NCBI GenBank assembly: GCA_937991945.1
Contig: CALKLO010000021.1
Coordinates: 1-60,051 of the forward strand
Direction: 5' to 3'
Length of the DNA: 60,051 nucleotides
Origin: an uncultured Granulosicoccus sp.
Lineage (GTDB): Bacteria; Pseudomonadota; Gammaproteobacteria; Granulosicoccales; Granulosicoccaceae
The notes under the pieces were generated by a model. The model was not told the DNA's origin, did not search any database, and worked only from the letters and a program-made list of their open reading frames with translations. Positions 38,384-48,230 of the stretch are shown here, piece by piece. The stretch's first letter is position 1. Each line of letters opens with the position of its first letter. A program made the position numbers and the translations under genes.

Positions 38384-38460
<77 letters not shown>

Positions 38461-38627
38461 TTTATGAAGAACACTACCTCATAAGAGCGATTCGCTAAGT
38501 TGCCCTTAGCACCTCTTAGCTAGTAAACACCTCATCTTTCCGCTTTTAGTAATTACGTTCGTCTTTTGGCTCGCACCCTGTTCCGCCAGTAATTAACTGT
38601 TACCTTAGCTTGAGGTACGTAACACCC

Positions 38628-40046
38628 TTAAGCTTCGGCTAATTCGCGATGGGGCAACTTCTCGAACTCTATAGGGTCTTTCATATACTCATCAATCGGC
38701 ACACCGTACTCTGCAAGCAATGTGGGTAACACTTGCCTGGAATCTACCAGTCTTCGAGAGTCGTCTATCGAATTGCTTTCAGATTGCCAAATTAGAATCC
38801 CATCTGGCTGATGATATCCCGTGCCTTGATCTCTCTCGAAAAGCTTTAACCCAACATCAGAGAGCTGCATTAACTGATCTCCGATTTTGATCTGTTGATT
38901 ATCCACCAAAGCCGAAGTACTCACCAATTTCCTATTCAGTGTAAGCCCCACTGCAGGGTAACCCTCTGGCAGCAATTGCTTACCATCAGTGTCCGTAACC
39001 CTTGAGAGTTGTTGTTCAAATCGTTTCAACGTTATTTCATCTTTAAATTCGAATGCGACATCTGGCTGCATCGCCAAATTTAATTTAACCTCGCCATCGA
39101 AACCTACAGCCAACTTTAATTGCTCAAAGTTAGCTAGCCCTAGCTCCGGCTGATAATCACCTCGATCAATTGCCTGCTGTCCCATACTTGAGCAAACAAC
39201 TATTTTGTAGTCATATCGCTTAGCTATAACTAAAAGCCTACCTAATTGCTCATCAAATACATCCATCGCCTTGATAATGGATTGCCCATGGAATTCGGCC
39301 TTTTTACCGGTAGGCTCACTTTCATCAAAATCTTCAGGGAAAGAATATTTCCAGAAGCGATGCATGATGCCTGCAACATGATTGGAATAAAACGATACGT
39401 ATGCAGGTTGATCAGCCTTAATACAATTCAAAAAAACATCAAAAGCCAACAGAGGCTGAAGAATTGCTCTCCTAGATTTGAATAATGGATTTATAAGCTC
39501 ATTCAAGACATGGATTGAGACTTTTGTAAGTGTCTTTAGTTGAACCCCAGTTCTGAGTAGCGCTAGTGCTTGCTGAAAATCTGATGCAGATATTTTTGAT
39601 GATACTGCTTTGTTAGCACCAGTCTGCGCCAAATTAAACCGTTGAAACGCCTCATATTGCTCAGGATGAGTCTTGGGTTTCGCCGCGAAGGTGTCAGGAA
39701 TATAAAATTTGTTATGTACAGATGTTTTCGGCGGATAACTTTGTAAGCTTCCAAATACGCCAGTTTCTATTTTATTATCAGTCAAAATTTCCCATATCGG
39801 CGGCCATGTATCAGCGACCGACAGATCTTGATTCAAATATTTGATTCCATGCTTCTGGTTAGAAACGCCTCTATGAATAGTTGGCCACGTAGACCAGGGA
39901 TGCAACTCACCCTCGTCAACTGATCGAGTAGTTAAGGAATGCGATTGATCTAACAACATTGCCAAATTCGAATTTGGTCTGTTTGCTAAATAATAGTCAA
40001 TAACCTTCCATGGCACTTCGTTTAGCTCGTAAAACAGTATTCTCAT
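38628..40046 (-). CDS. AlkP-superfamily (type I phosphodiesterase-like) protein
   Basis: 472 residues, no signal peptide. It opens with ILFYELNEVPW, the ELNE variant seen in alkaline-phosphatase-superfamily proteins of polysaccharide gene clusters. Next is HPWSTWPTIHRG (nucleophile Thr region) with KHGIKYLN, a SFYSNHVAGIMHRFWKY motif and VVCSSMGQQAI where ordinary phosphodiesterases have a metal-binding S-D-H-G. The classical Asp/His ligands therefore appear altered. It lies just downstream of tRNA-Arg and looks somewhat more AT-rich than its neighbours, consistent with acquired DNA. The function is unknown; hydrolysis or transfer of a phosphate or sulfate group is a guess from fold. Confidence 0.75.
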   Translation of the reverse strand: MRILFYELNEVPWKVIDYYLANRPNSNLAMLLDQSHSLTTRSVDEGELHPWSTWPTIHRGVSNQKHGIKYLNQDLSVADTWPPIWEILTDNKIETGVFGSLQSYPPKTSVHNKFYIPDTFAAKPKTHPEQYEAFQRFNLAQTGANKAVSSKISASDFQQALALLRTGVQLKTLTKVSIHVLNELINPLFKSRRAILQPLLAFDVFLNCIKADQPAYVSFYSNHVAGIMHRFWKYSFPEDFDESEPTGKKAEFHGQSIIKAMDVFDEQLGRLLVIAKRYDYKIVVCSSMGQQAIDRGDYQPELGLANFEQLKLAVGFDGEVKLNLAMQPDVAFEFKDEITLKRFEQQLSRVTDTDGKQLLPEGYPAVGLTLNRKLVSTSALVDNQQIKIGDQLMQLSDVGLKLFERDQGTGYHQPDGILIWQSESNSIDDSRRLVDSRQVLPTLLAEYGVPIDEYMKDPIEFEKLPHRELAEA

Positions 40047-40425
40047 TTGACATCATCTCAGAATGTCTACGCTCACGCAGACGTACATAAATTCAAAACT
40101 GGTTTTATTCCGACCAAAAACAACGTCGACGATAAAAAAGCGAACTAGTCTTTAGTCTCTGCTAACCACGTCCGTTGGCAGCAATGAACTTAGAAAGAGA
40201 CGTCGCAAACAACTCTCAGGTATCTAAATGTCAGGCTGAGTTAAAGAGTATTACCTTTCGCCTTAGTTGTTATAGAAAATAAATCGTAACCAGTTAATTT
40301 AATAAGTTACATCTACGAGGAATTGGACTTCATGATGTTGGTCAAGTTACTCAGAGCTCAAAATACGCAAAAAGTTATTTAATTACACAACTCCTATCTA
40401 AGCGCATCCTAGACGCTATGTTCGT
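40047..40425. other. 379-base non-coding stretch
   Basis: I see no gene, RNA or repeat here. It is AT-rich and separates the AlkP-like gene from the pseudogene pair. Confidence 0.5.
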
Positions 40426-40690
40426 CTATATTTCTGCCGCTTGGTAAAACAACAGACGAGTAAGCCCGCAACCCAATTTCGCCGCCACCAATACTGCCTC
40501 ATTATTGGTCACACTCCATCTGGGATGTATACGTGCAGAATTTAGAGTCCGGTAGAGGACCGATTCGAACGCTTGCATCAAAGCCCTCTTCCAGGGAATT
40601 GACCACTCGATCAAGTAACGCCACCGAAACCTGTGTCTGAGGATATTGCCGCAGATATTAAACGACATCTGCAAAGCGAAAAACTTGCTA
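40426..40690 (-). pseudogene. LysR-family regulator remnant
   Basis: Pieces of a LysR substrate-binding domain lie in two frames on the minus strand. One frame reads YLRQYPQTQVSVALL then VVNSLEEGFDASVRIGPLPDS. A second frame continues with VTNNEAVLVAAKLGCGLTRLLFY to a stop at 40426. A stop codon precedes the first piece and a frameshift separates the two. The whole N-terminal HTH half is missing. The domain order and spacing match a LysR regulator, so this is decayed, not random. Confidence 0.8.
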
Positions 40691-40726
40691 AAAAGCATTG
40701 GAGAAGCTGACCTCTCAGGTGCCTAG

Positions 40727-41162
40727 GAGCTTAAACGCGCTTGCTGGAATGATGGCACTCAAGATAAACGAAATACGCTGCGGACACTTTTGCATGTCGA
40801 CACAACATCATGGCAATACTACGCCGGTGCTCCAAACAAAAGGCTTCATATGCTTATTCCAGACTCTACCGTGTATGGTCAATCTATTCTTGATCACGAC
40901 GCAGATATCCAATTGGACCTGTTTAAAAGCTACGCTAGCCATGTTGCTTTGTATCCAACTTGGCACTCCTACTTAAAAGAAACTTACCTTGTTAGCAAGT
41001 TGGGGTAAGCACGATCCTTTTTTCCCGCCAGCAGGAGCACTTGCGTTCAAGCGCGATGTTCATGATGCAAAAATTGAATTTGTCGACGCTGGGCATTTTC
41101 CACTTGAAACTCATAGAGTAGAAATTGCTAACAGCATTCGAGATTTTCTCAGCACACTTTAG
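40727..41162 (+). pseudogene. Alpha/beta hydrolase remnant (frameshifted)
   Basis: The C-terminal half of an alpha/beta hydrolase. One frame gives TLLHVDTTSWQYYAGAPN and IQLDLFKSYASHVALYPTWHSYLK. After a one-base frameshift near 40978, the next frame gives TLLASWGKHDPFFPPAG and GHFPLETH, which contain the catalytic Asp and His, ending at a stop near 41162. The N-terminal half with the nucleophile is absent. It faces away from the LysR remnant, as intact regulator/hydrolase pairs usually do. Confidence 0.82.
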
Positions 41163-41209
41163 TCAATACAACGCTCCCAATCGCACGATGAACTGTCGTT
41201 ATGAGGATA

Positions 41210-41236
41210 TTGCCGAGACCACAACGATCTCGGCAA
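41210..41236. terminator. Hairpin between pseudogene and aminopeptidase gene
   Basis: TTGCCGAGA and TCTCGGCAA form a perfect 9-bp stem with a 9-base loop. There is no good T-run on either side, so terminator function is uncertain. Confidence 0.4.
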
Positions 41237-41264
41237 GTGATATCGTGAGTTTTACTAACTTTAT

Positions 41265-42518
41265 TTAATCCTTCTTCTTTGGATCCTTTATTTTTTCAAA
41301 CCCTTGATGAGTAATGGGTGTGGTTTGATCTAATCGCGGATGAGACGTGCGGAAAGAGGCGTACAAATCATCCTCTTTGTCCATAGCTAAGAGCGTATCT
41401 TTCAGTACATGGATAGCTGCCAGCACATCGCCGGTATGCCCAGATTCTGAAATTGTGTGCATATTGCGTGTTGGGAAACCAACAGAGGTTGCTGCACTAT
41501 CAACGCTTGCCAGCACAGCTGCCATACCATCAGTACCGGTATCTCGGCCGCTTACGTCTAACTGCATAGGAATGTCTGCAGCCATAGCTGCGCGCTTGAT
41601 GCGTGCGTTGAGCTGCTCACTGACAATCGCACCCGATGACAATGTGAAGCCTTTACCCATTTCCAATGGCTGCATATTCCGATCACCAATACTTGGCGCG
41701 GCGACGTAGTCATGATTCACATCGATAGCAATTAACACATCGGGTGCCATCTCGCCTGCGATTACCCGACTGCCAAAGCGTCCAATTTCTTCATGTGAGG
41801 CGATAGCGTAAAGCACTCTAATATTGTCAGTACCACCCGCTTCAGCTACTAGCCTTGCAACTTCAGCTGTGACAAAACAACCCAAGCCATTATCAAGATA
41901 GGCGCCGTAAAACGTATCTGGACTAAAACCACGCTTTATGGGTCGGTCAAGAATGATGGTATCGCCTGGCTTCAAACCAAGACGTTTAATTTGATCGGCC
42001 TTGTTCTCGCCGTGGATCTGCAAATCCAAATACAGAGAGTTGGGACGAATACCTTTGTCACCAGTGCGTTGAGCCGCATCAGAAAAATGGATAGCTCCCA
42101 TGGCTTCCACAGTGCCCCCTTTTAGTGATCGATACTCACCTGGCACTTCTGGGTTTTCGCTAAACACAGTGACCTCATGACCAATGAGTGTGCACGGTAA
42201 GAAAGAATCACTATTAATATAGACTTTACCGTCAGCCGCTATTTTGCGCACCTGCATGCGAATTTTATCCGCGTGCCCCACGAGCATGACGCTGAACATA
42301 TCATTCTCATCAGGGTGAGAATCCCAAACGACTCCAGCGTTACCCACAAACTGATGCATATCCCAGCTATCGGGTTTAAAGCTATCAAAATACGGCTTCA
42401 AAACCCCTAAGGTCATGGCGGATTCCAAACCTACCGGGCTTGGTGCTTTGACGATATCCCGCATGATCTCGAACTGATCATCGGGCATTGGGTTCGACCA
42501 AGGTTTGCTTTGAGTCAT
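41265..42518 (-). CDS. M42-family aminopeptidase-like metallopeptidase
   Basis: 417 residues. The dinuclear zinc-site residues are visible: His in LVGHADKIRM, bridging Asp in GAYLDNGLG, catalytic Glu-Glu in ASHEEIGRFGS, Asp in IAIDVNHD, and the last His in MHTISESGHTGDV. M42 proteins are cytosolic, large tetrahedral aminopeptidases that finish off peptides. The Lys-rich C-terminus (KIKDPKKKD) is ordinary. Monocistronic, downstream of a convergent hairpin. Confidence 0.88.
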   Translation of the reverse strand: MTQSKPWSNPMPDDQFEIMRDIVKAPSPVGLESAMTLGVLKPYFDSFKPDSWDMHQFVGNAGVVWDSHPDENDMFSVMLVGHADKIRMQVRKIAADGKVYINSDSFLPCTLIGHEVTVFSENPEVPGEYRSLKGGTVEAMGAIHFSDAAQRTGDKGIRPNSLYLDLQIHGENKADQIKRLGLKPGDTIILDRPIKRGFSPDTFYGAYLDNGLGCFVTAEVARLVAEAGGTDNIRVLYAIASHEEIGRFGSRVIAGEMAPDVLIAIDVNHDYVAAPSIGDRNMQPLEMGKGFTLSSGAIVSEQLNARIKRAAMAADIPMQLDVSGRDTGTDGMAAVLASVDSAATSVGFPTRNMHTISESGHTGDVLAAIHVLKDTLLAMDKEDDLYASFRTSHPRLDQTTPITHQGFEKIKDPKKKD

Positions 42519-42672
42519 ATTGATATCTTCTTGAATCAGTTATTGAGTTGAGACACTACTACGATAGGGACGAAATCTGAAACCACACACTAAGAAAAAA
42601 ACGAACATTTCACCTGGGCTCACTGGTCGTTAACGGCTGTAACCACTGCGCATTGAGCTGTGCATAACCCGA

Positions 42673-43608
42673 CTACTTGCGCTGCCCCAGGCCAATTCCT
42701 ACGAATATTAAGGCCAAAGATACCCACATTGTTACTGAGGGCGTTTGTGACAAAAATATCCAACCCCAGAAAACGGCAAACAGAGGAATCAAATAACCCA
42801 CGTTGGACATAAACACTGCGCCATTGTTCTGCACAATTTGCACGCGTAAAACATAGGCTGTGGCTGTGGGTCCGAGCGCTAAAAATACTAAGGCACTCAC
42901 CGTAGGCGTGGAATAAGCCTGCTCCCAAGGCGGATACCACCAAAGCAAGACAGGTAACAGTATCAACGCAGCGATTGCTAACGAGCTGGCAACTAACAAT
43001 AAGCTAGGCATAGGGCCAAGCCTTCGAATTAAAATGGCTGAGAGTGAGTAGCAACAAGCTGCCACAACAACGACCAGCATACCCGCAAGGCTACCACCAC
43101 CCTCTATCAGTCCCTTCCACATCAGGCACAACACACCCAAAAAACCGAAAGTGAGCCCAATGAGCTTATTCCAAGAAAACCGGTCGTCATCGGTCATATA
43201 GTGAGACAGCAGTAGTGAGAAAAACGGAGAGGAAGCCAGCAAAATTGCGGTCGTGGCACTGTCTATCCGAAGCTGCCCCCACCCAATCAGTGAAAACGGC
43301 ACAACACTATTCAAAAGGCTAATAAGCACTATAAGCACGACGCTGTTCCAGCTCATGGCAGGTTTGAGCCCTTTGCAGACGCAAATCAGGCTCAAAATAA
43401 GTGCCGCCAACGAAATTCGGTACGCAGCGATGGCCACAGGCGAGAAATCACGCAGAGCGATTTCATTCAGCAAGAAGGTGCCACCCCACATACCTGCGGC
43501 GATTAGCAGCAATGTGTAGTCCCAAATACTGGCTTTTCTGAGGCTCAGAGTGTTTCTGTCTTGCAAGGTGTTATCGAGAACTCGAAAAATAGTGGGTTGG
43601 ACAGGCAT
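42673..43608 (-). CDS. EamA-family DMT exporter
   Basis: 311 residues with ten predicted TM helices in two EamA repeats (GMWGGTFLLNEIALRDFSP at the start of repeat 1). The annotated ATG at 43608 makes an N-terminal hydrophilic stretch of about 27 residues and leaves only 31 bases to the divergent GH20 start. A later start near the first helix would give more promoter space. Substrate unknown. Confidence 0.82.
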   Translation of the reverse strand: MPVQPTIFRVLDNTLQDRNTLSLRKASIWDYTLLLIAAGMWGGTFLLNEIALRDFSPVAIAAYRISLAALILSLICVCKGLKPAMSWNSVVLIVLISLLNSVVPFSLIGWGQLRIDSATTAILLASSPFFSLLLSHYMTDDDRFSWNKLIGLTFGFLGVLCLMWKGLIEGGGSLAGMLVVVVAACCYSLSAILIRRLGPMPSLLLVASSLAIAALILLPVLLWWYPPWEQAYSTPTVSALVFLALGPTATAYVLRVQIVQNNGAVFMSNVGYLIPLFAVFWGWIFLSQTPSVTMWVSLALIFVGIGLGQRK

Positions 43609-43639
43609 AATGCCAGTTCAAAAGCTCGATCACATCACT

Positions 43640-46534
43640 ATGAAAAAGATTTTCAGCACAGCCTTCCCCGCGATTGTATTCGCAGCGCTTCTTTTGAGTG
43701 CTTGCGGCGGATCCAGCAGCTCCGACCCTGGAACCACTGATAGCAGCGGAACCGACAGCGGCAACGCCGATTCAGGCGACGGTAGCAGCGATGGCGGATC
43801 AGATGGTGGAACTGACGGCGAGTCAGATGGCGGATCTGACGGCTCGGACCCTACAGTCGGTGAATCGGGGCTAAGCCACGACGGCACCGCTGTTCCGGTT
43901 AATGCGATTGACCCAACCACGACGGCTTTCTTCTCAGCTCGCGGGCGAGACAAGGCTGCTGAATTACCCGACAATCTGGGCGTTGTATTTGATCTTGTTG
44001 AAAATCATGGTGGTGATGCCTTCACGTCCGGCACAACGCCAAACTGCAGTAGCTTAGGTGCGCAATACAGCTCTTGTAGTATTGCCAACATCCATATAAA
44101 AGACGCCACGGGCTCTTTAAACAATGCTGACTGGAAACTCTACTTTCACAGTATTCGCCGCGTGCTGCGAGTGGACAGTAACGAATTTACTGTCACACAC
44201 GTAAACGGTGATTTGAACTACCTCGAACCTTCAGCTGGGTTTACCGGATTTAGTGGTGATGTCAAAACAGTCGGTTTAGTTACCGAATATAGCTACCTCA
44301 TCGAGTCTGACTTCATGCCCCGTTATTGGCTCGTGCGCGACAACGGCACAGTCTCCATCATCAGCAATACCGACGATGATACGGACGAATCGCAATACGC
44401 AACCTCTATTGCAGGAGACAATCGCAGTGCATTCAACGGTGAACCTATTGCACTAGCCACGGCATCAACTCGCTTTACAAAAAATTCAGATGTCGAAACT
44501 GTTGCTGCAACGTTGTCAGCAGACGACATTCAATCACGCATTATTCCAAGGCCTAGCAATGTATCTACAAGCCCTGGCTCGTTGGATATAAGCGGTGGTT
44601 TTTCGTTTACACGCACCTCTCTAGATTCAGGTTCTTTGGCAGGACTCACTCCTCGACAATCGCAGTTTATGAGCACCGCTGATAGCGTACCGTTAACCGC
44701 AATCATTGATCGTTCACTGCCAGCCGACACTTACACGTTGGCTGTTACCAGCACAGGAATCAGTCTTGTCGGTGCTGACCAACCATCATTGTTTTATGCA
44801 GCCCAATCACTGTTGTCGTTAGTACAACCCGGCGTGGGTACAATTCCGTTAGTCACGGTAACTGATACGCCTCGATTCGAATATCGAGGCATGCATGTCG
44901 ATGTCGCCAGAAACTTTCATTCGTTAGCATCAATGCAACGCTTGATTGACCAGATGGCAGCCTACAAGATGAATAAGCTACACATACATTTAAGTGATGA
45001 CGAAGGCTGGCGCTTACAAATACCGTCGCTTCCAGAACTTACCGATATCGGCGCTCGCCGTTCATTCCAGCTCGATGCCTCAGGCAACGTCACTGAAGTC
45101 GCAGGCTTAATGCCTCAACTGGGGTCAGGACCTACCTCTAGCAATCAAGGCACAGGCTTTTATACGCGTGCAGAGTTTGTATCGTTAGTCGAGTATGCAG
45201 AACAACGACACGTTGAGATCATTCCTGAATTTGACATGCCGGCACATGCTCGCGCAGCTGTTGTCGCCATGCGCGTTCGCGCTCAGAACTTGGGCAACGT
45301 TAATGACATAAACGTACGGCTAGATGACCCATCCGATACGTCGCGTTATTTGACTATTCAACACTACAACGATGGCATCTTGAATCCTTGCCTCCCAGGG
45401 ACCTATAACTTCATTGATACCGTTATCACCGATGTACAGTCAATGTACGAAGATGCGGGAGCCACACTTAAAACGTGGCATATGGGTGGAGATGAAGCCA
45501 ACAATGTATTCACTGGCGGTGGTTTCCAGGACGTCAATGCAGACTCCAAAGTGCCTTGGCGTGGAGAAATCACACGTAGCGATTGGGACTACCCTTGGGA
45601 AGCTTCTCCCGCTTGCGAAACATTCATAGCTAATACACCCGGTGTTGATTCGCGTGACGACTTACAACCCTACTTTGTAAAAGAGGTAGCACAACGTGTC
45701 GCTGATGCAGGTATTGCAACGTTTTACGCGTATCAAGATATCTATGAAGATATCGAAGCCAGTGAACTTGCCACACTCAATGCAGGTGTCGGTTACTGGG
45801 AGCCTGTTAGCACATCAGCAGGTTATAACAATATCAATGGTTACTCCAATAGAGGCTTTGACACTCTTGTAGCAGTACCTGATTTTCTCTACTTTGATTT
45901 TCCTCAAGAAGTTGATCCGGAAGAGCGTGGATACTATTGGGCAACTCGATTTACTGATACACGAAAAGTGTTTGGGTTCGCTCCAGAAAACTTACCTCAA
46001 AACGCTGAGACCTCAGTCGACAACAACGGGGCTAGCTGGACAGCTTCTGGAAATGCAGCAAACCAAGGATTTGTTGGTATGCAAGGACAGTTGTGGAGTG
46101 AGACCGTTCGAACCCCTGAGCAATTTGATTACATGGTCTTCCCTCGTCTATTAGCATTGGCCGAACGTGCATGGTCACGTGGCTCTTGGGAATTGGATTA
46201 TGTACCAGGCGTTACCTACTCCGGCAGCACTAACCTCGTAGACAAAAATGCGCTCAATGATGATTACGCTCGCTTCGCGGCCGCTTTAGGTCATAAAGAA
46301 CTTAAAAAATTGGACGCAGCCGGAATCGAATACCGAGTATCGGTACCCGGTGCTAGCATCTCAGGTGGCCAGTTAATAATGAATAGCGACCTACCAGGTC
46401 TGCCATTGGAGTATTCAACCAACGGCACAACCTTTGAACCGTACATTGGAAGCACATCTTCGAATGCGGTTGTTGCCATTCGAGCACGCTCGGCGGATGG
46501 CAGCCGAGTGGGACGTGTTGACTCTATCGAGTAG
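43640..46534 (+). CDS. GH20 beta-hexosaminidase lipoprotein (chitobiase type)
   Basis: 964 residues from the ATG at 43640; a longer frame from 43550 overlaps the divergent gene. The lipobox LLSAC is near residue 18, followed by a 50-residue Ser/Gly/Asp-rich tether. Then come a chitobiase carbohydrate-binding N-terminal domain (about 95-260), a GH20b domain, and the catalytic barrel from FEYRGMHVDVARNFHS. HMGGDEANNVF holds the catalytic Asp-Glu pair, with HLSDDEGWRL earlier. A C-terminal immunoglobulin-like CHB_HEX_C domain ends it. It releases N-acetylglucosamine from chitin oligomers on the cell surface. A terminator follows. Confidence 0.93.
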   Translation: MKKIFSTAFPAIVFAALLLSACGGSSSSDPGTTDSSGTDSGNADSGDGSSDGGSDGGTDGESDGGSDGSDPTVGESGLSHDGTAVPVNAIDPTTTAFFSARGRDKAAELPDNLGVVFDLVENHGGDAFTSGTTPNCSSLGAQYSSCSIANIHIKDATGSLNNADWKLYFHSIRRVLRVDSNEFTVTHVNGDLNYLEPSAGFTGFSGDVKTVGLVTEYSYLIESDFMPRYWLVRDNGTVSIISNTDDDTDESQYATSIAGDNRSAFNGEPIALATASTRFTKNSDVETVAATLSADDIQSRIIPRPSNVSTSPGSLDISGGFSFTRTSLDSGSLAGLTPRQSQFMSTADSVPLTAIIDRSLPADTYTLAVTSTGISLVGADQPSLFYAAQSLLSLVQPGVGTIPLVTVTDTPRFEYRGMHVDVARNFHSLASMQRLIDQMAAYKMNKLHIHLSDDEGWRLQIPSLPELTDIGARRSFQLDASGNVTEVAGLMPQLGSGPTSSNQGTGFYTRAEFVSLVEYAEQRHVEIIPEFDMPAHARAAVVAMRVRAQNLGNVNDINVRLDDPSDTSRYLTIQHYNDGILNPCLPGTYNFIDTVITDVQSMYEDAGATLKTWHMGGDEANNVFTGGGFQDVNADSKVPWRGEITRSDWDYPWEASPACETFIANTPGVDSRDDLQPYFVKEVAQRVADAGIATFYAYQDIYEDIEASELATLNAGVGYWEPVSTSAGYNNINGYSNRGFDTLVAVPDFLYFDFPQEVDPEERGYYWATRFTDTRKVFGFAPENLPQNAETSVDNNGASWTASGNAANQGFVGMQGQLWSETVRTPEQFDYMVFPRLLALAERAWSRGSWELDYVPGVTYSGSTNLVDKNALNDDYARFAAALGHKELKKLDAAGIEYRVSVPGASISGGQLIMNSDLPGLPLEYSTNGTTFEPYIGSTSSNAVVAIRARSADGSRVGRVDSIE

Positions 46535-46564
46535 AGGTTAAAGCAGCGCTTCGACGTCTCTATT

Positions 46565-46601
46565 GCGCACCAACCTCAACCGAGGTCGGTGCGCATTTTT
46601 T
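46565..46601 (+). terminator. Rho-independent terminator after GH20
   Basis: GCGCACC-x2-CCTC pairs with GAGG-x2-GGTGCGC, one internal mismatch pair, then a run of T. Clear terminator for the GH20 gene; it may also stop the convergent MFS transcript. Confidence 0.9.
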
Positions 46602-46664
46602 ATTCTTGATCTGTATTTATATTTGAGAGGCTGCGCCTCCCCCCTGCTCTAGACGTTCAGGAGG

Positions 46665-47885
46665 TTAGGACGCAGAAGACAATCGCTTCAACGGTTGTTC
46701 GTTAATAGGCAAGTGAATGACAGCTGCTAACAGCCCCAGTGCAACACCCGCCCACCACATTCCATCGTAATTTCCACTTACGTCATACAACACGCCACCA
46801 AGCCACACACCTAAAAAGCTACCAATTTGATGGCTTAGAAAGACGATACCGAACAACGTAGCCATGTACCGAATTCCGAAGACCTGAGCGATGATGCCAG
46901 TTGTTAGTGGCACGGTAGACAACCACAACACCCCCATACAGGCAGCAAATGTCAGTATGACCAATGGTGTTTTGGGTGAAAGCATCAGAGCAGTTATGAG
47001 TAGTGCTCTAAGAAAATATATAGCCGACAGGCTCAAGCCCTTGCTATAACGCTGCCCAACGTAGCCGGCTAAAAATGAACCTACGATATTAAACAAGCCT
47101 ATGAGAGAAATACTGTAGGCACCTATCGAACGGTCCAAACCTAGATCGCGAACATAAGCGGGAAAATGTACCGTAATAAACGCTACGTGAAACCCGCAAA
47201 CAAAAAAGCCAATGGTGAGTAGAACAAAACCGCGATGAGAAAACGCCTCTGCTAGGGCGTCTCTAAGACTCTGCTGTACGGCCTGTCTAGATTCTTTATT
47301 CGTCACCGAAGGCATCAGTAAGGCAAGTGGTACCAAAGCCAAAACAATAAAAGCCAAAATTGTCAGCGTTGATGACCAACCCGTGCTCTTTATAAATCCT
47401 TGCGCCAATGGCGAAAATACGACTTGCCCGAAAGAGCCAGCCGCTGTTCCAAGACCGAGGACAATAGTTCGTTTATCGGGTCCAACCACTTTGACCATCG
47501 CAGCTAAGGCTAATGAGAAGGCTGAAAACGCAATACCTAGCCCCATTAAAACACCTGCGCTGAGATACAGCATGGAAGAGGTTTCCACCACGCCCATCAG
47601 ATACAAACCTATTGCGTAAACCAAAGCACCACAGACTATGACTCGAGTCGCACCCAATTTATCGCTTAGCGCCCCAGCAATTGGCAAGCCCAAGCCCCAG
47701 AACAAGTTTTGCAGAGCTAGCGCCAAACCAAACGTTTCTCGCGACCAACCACGCGCTACAGTCATCGGTTCGAGGAACAACCCCAGTGAGGATCGAGCTC
47801 CAAAACCAATGGCTGCGATAAGGCAACCAGCGACAATGACAACAACTGAATTGCGAAGGTTTTCAGTGGACATAGATCTGACCAT
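46665..47885 (-). CDS. MFS transporter
   Basis: 406 residues, 12 predicted TM helices. The loop between TM2 and TM3 reads GALSDKLGATRVIVCG, the MFS signature. The N-terminus (LGLFLEPMTVARGWSRETFGLALALQNLFWG, first part about 32-44) resembles the monocarboxylate/oxalate-like OFA branch. A second ATG at 47873 is possible. Substrate unknown, perhaps an organic acid. It is the only gene between GH20 and astacin loci on this strand. Confidence 0.85.
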   Translation of the reverse strand: MVRSMSTENLRNSVVVIVAGCLIAAIGFGARSSLGLFLEPMTVARGWSRETFGLALALQNLFWGLGLPIAGALSDKLGATRVIVCGALVYAIGLYLMGVVETSSMLYLSAGVLMGLGIAFSAFSLALAAMVKVVGPDKRTIVLGLGTAAGSFGQVVFSPLAQGFIKSTGWSSTLTILAFIVLALVPLALLMPSVTNKESRQAVQQSLRDALAEAFSHRGFVLLTIGFFVCGFHVAFITVHFPAYVRDLGLDRSIGAYSISLIGLFNIVGSFLAGYVGQRYSKGLSLSAIYFLRALLITALMLSPKTPLVILTFAACMGVLWLSTVPLTTGIIAQVFGIRYMATLFGIVFLSHQIGSFLGVWLGGVLYDVSGNYDGMWWAGVALGLLAAVIHLPINEQPLKRLSSAS

Positions 47886-48230
47886 TCAAATATTAATGAA
47901 TAAGAAACAACGCTGTTTTACTCCTCAGGCGCAAATCACTCGCACTGAGAGTGCCGAACCATCACTACGCTGGGACGAACTAAAATGCAAGATCGATCGC
48001 TTTTTGCGAAGTCTGTACGAAATATATTAACGCGAGTTGACAGTTGGCATGTGACCCATACGACAAGCTGCGGCCAATCTGCTGGATAGATCAACTAAAC
48101 AAGGGCCTCAGCTCACAAGTTACCCCCCTGGCGCTTTATTTAAAATGTGTCAAAGACGATACATACCTTAATGGATGAGTTGCGCAAGCAATGACACCAC
48201 ATAAAAACAATAATAAAGTGAGTTCTATCC
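47886..48230. other. 345-base gap, divergent promoters
   Basis: Holds the promoters of the MFS gene and the astacin-like gene. I see only small random frames and no other structure. Confidence 0.4.

Noticed and set aside
43740-43870. Short repeats in the GH20 leader as a CRISPR-like or tandem DNA array
   Set aside because: The repeats are in frame and encode the Ser/Gly/Asp tether; there are no spacers or uniform repeats.
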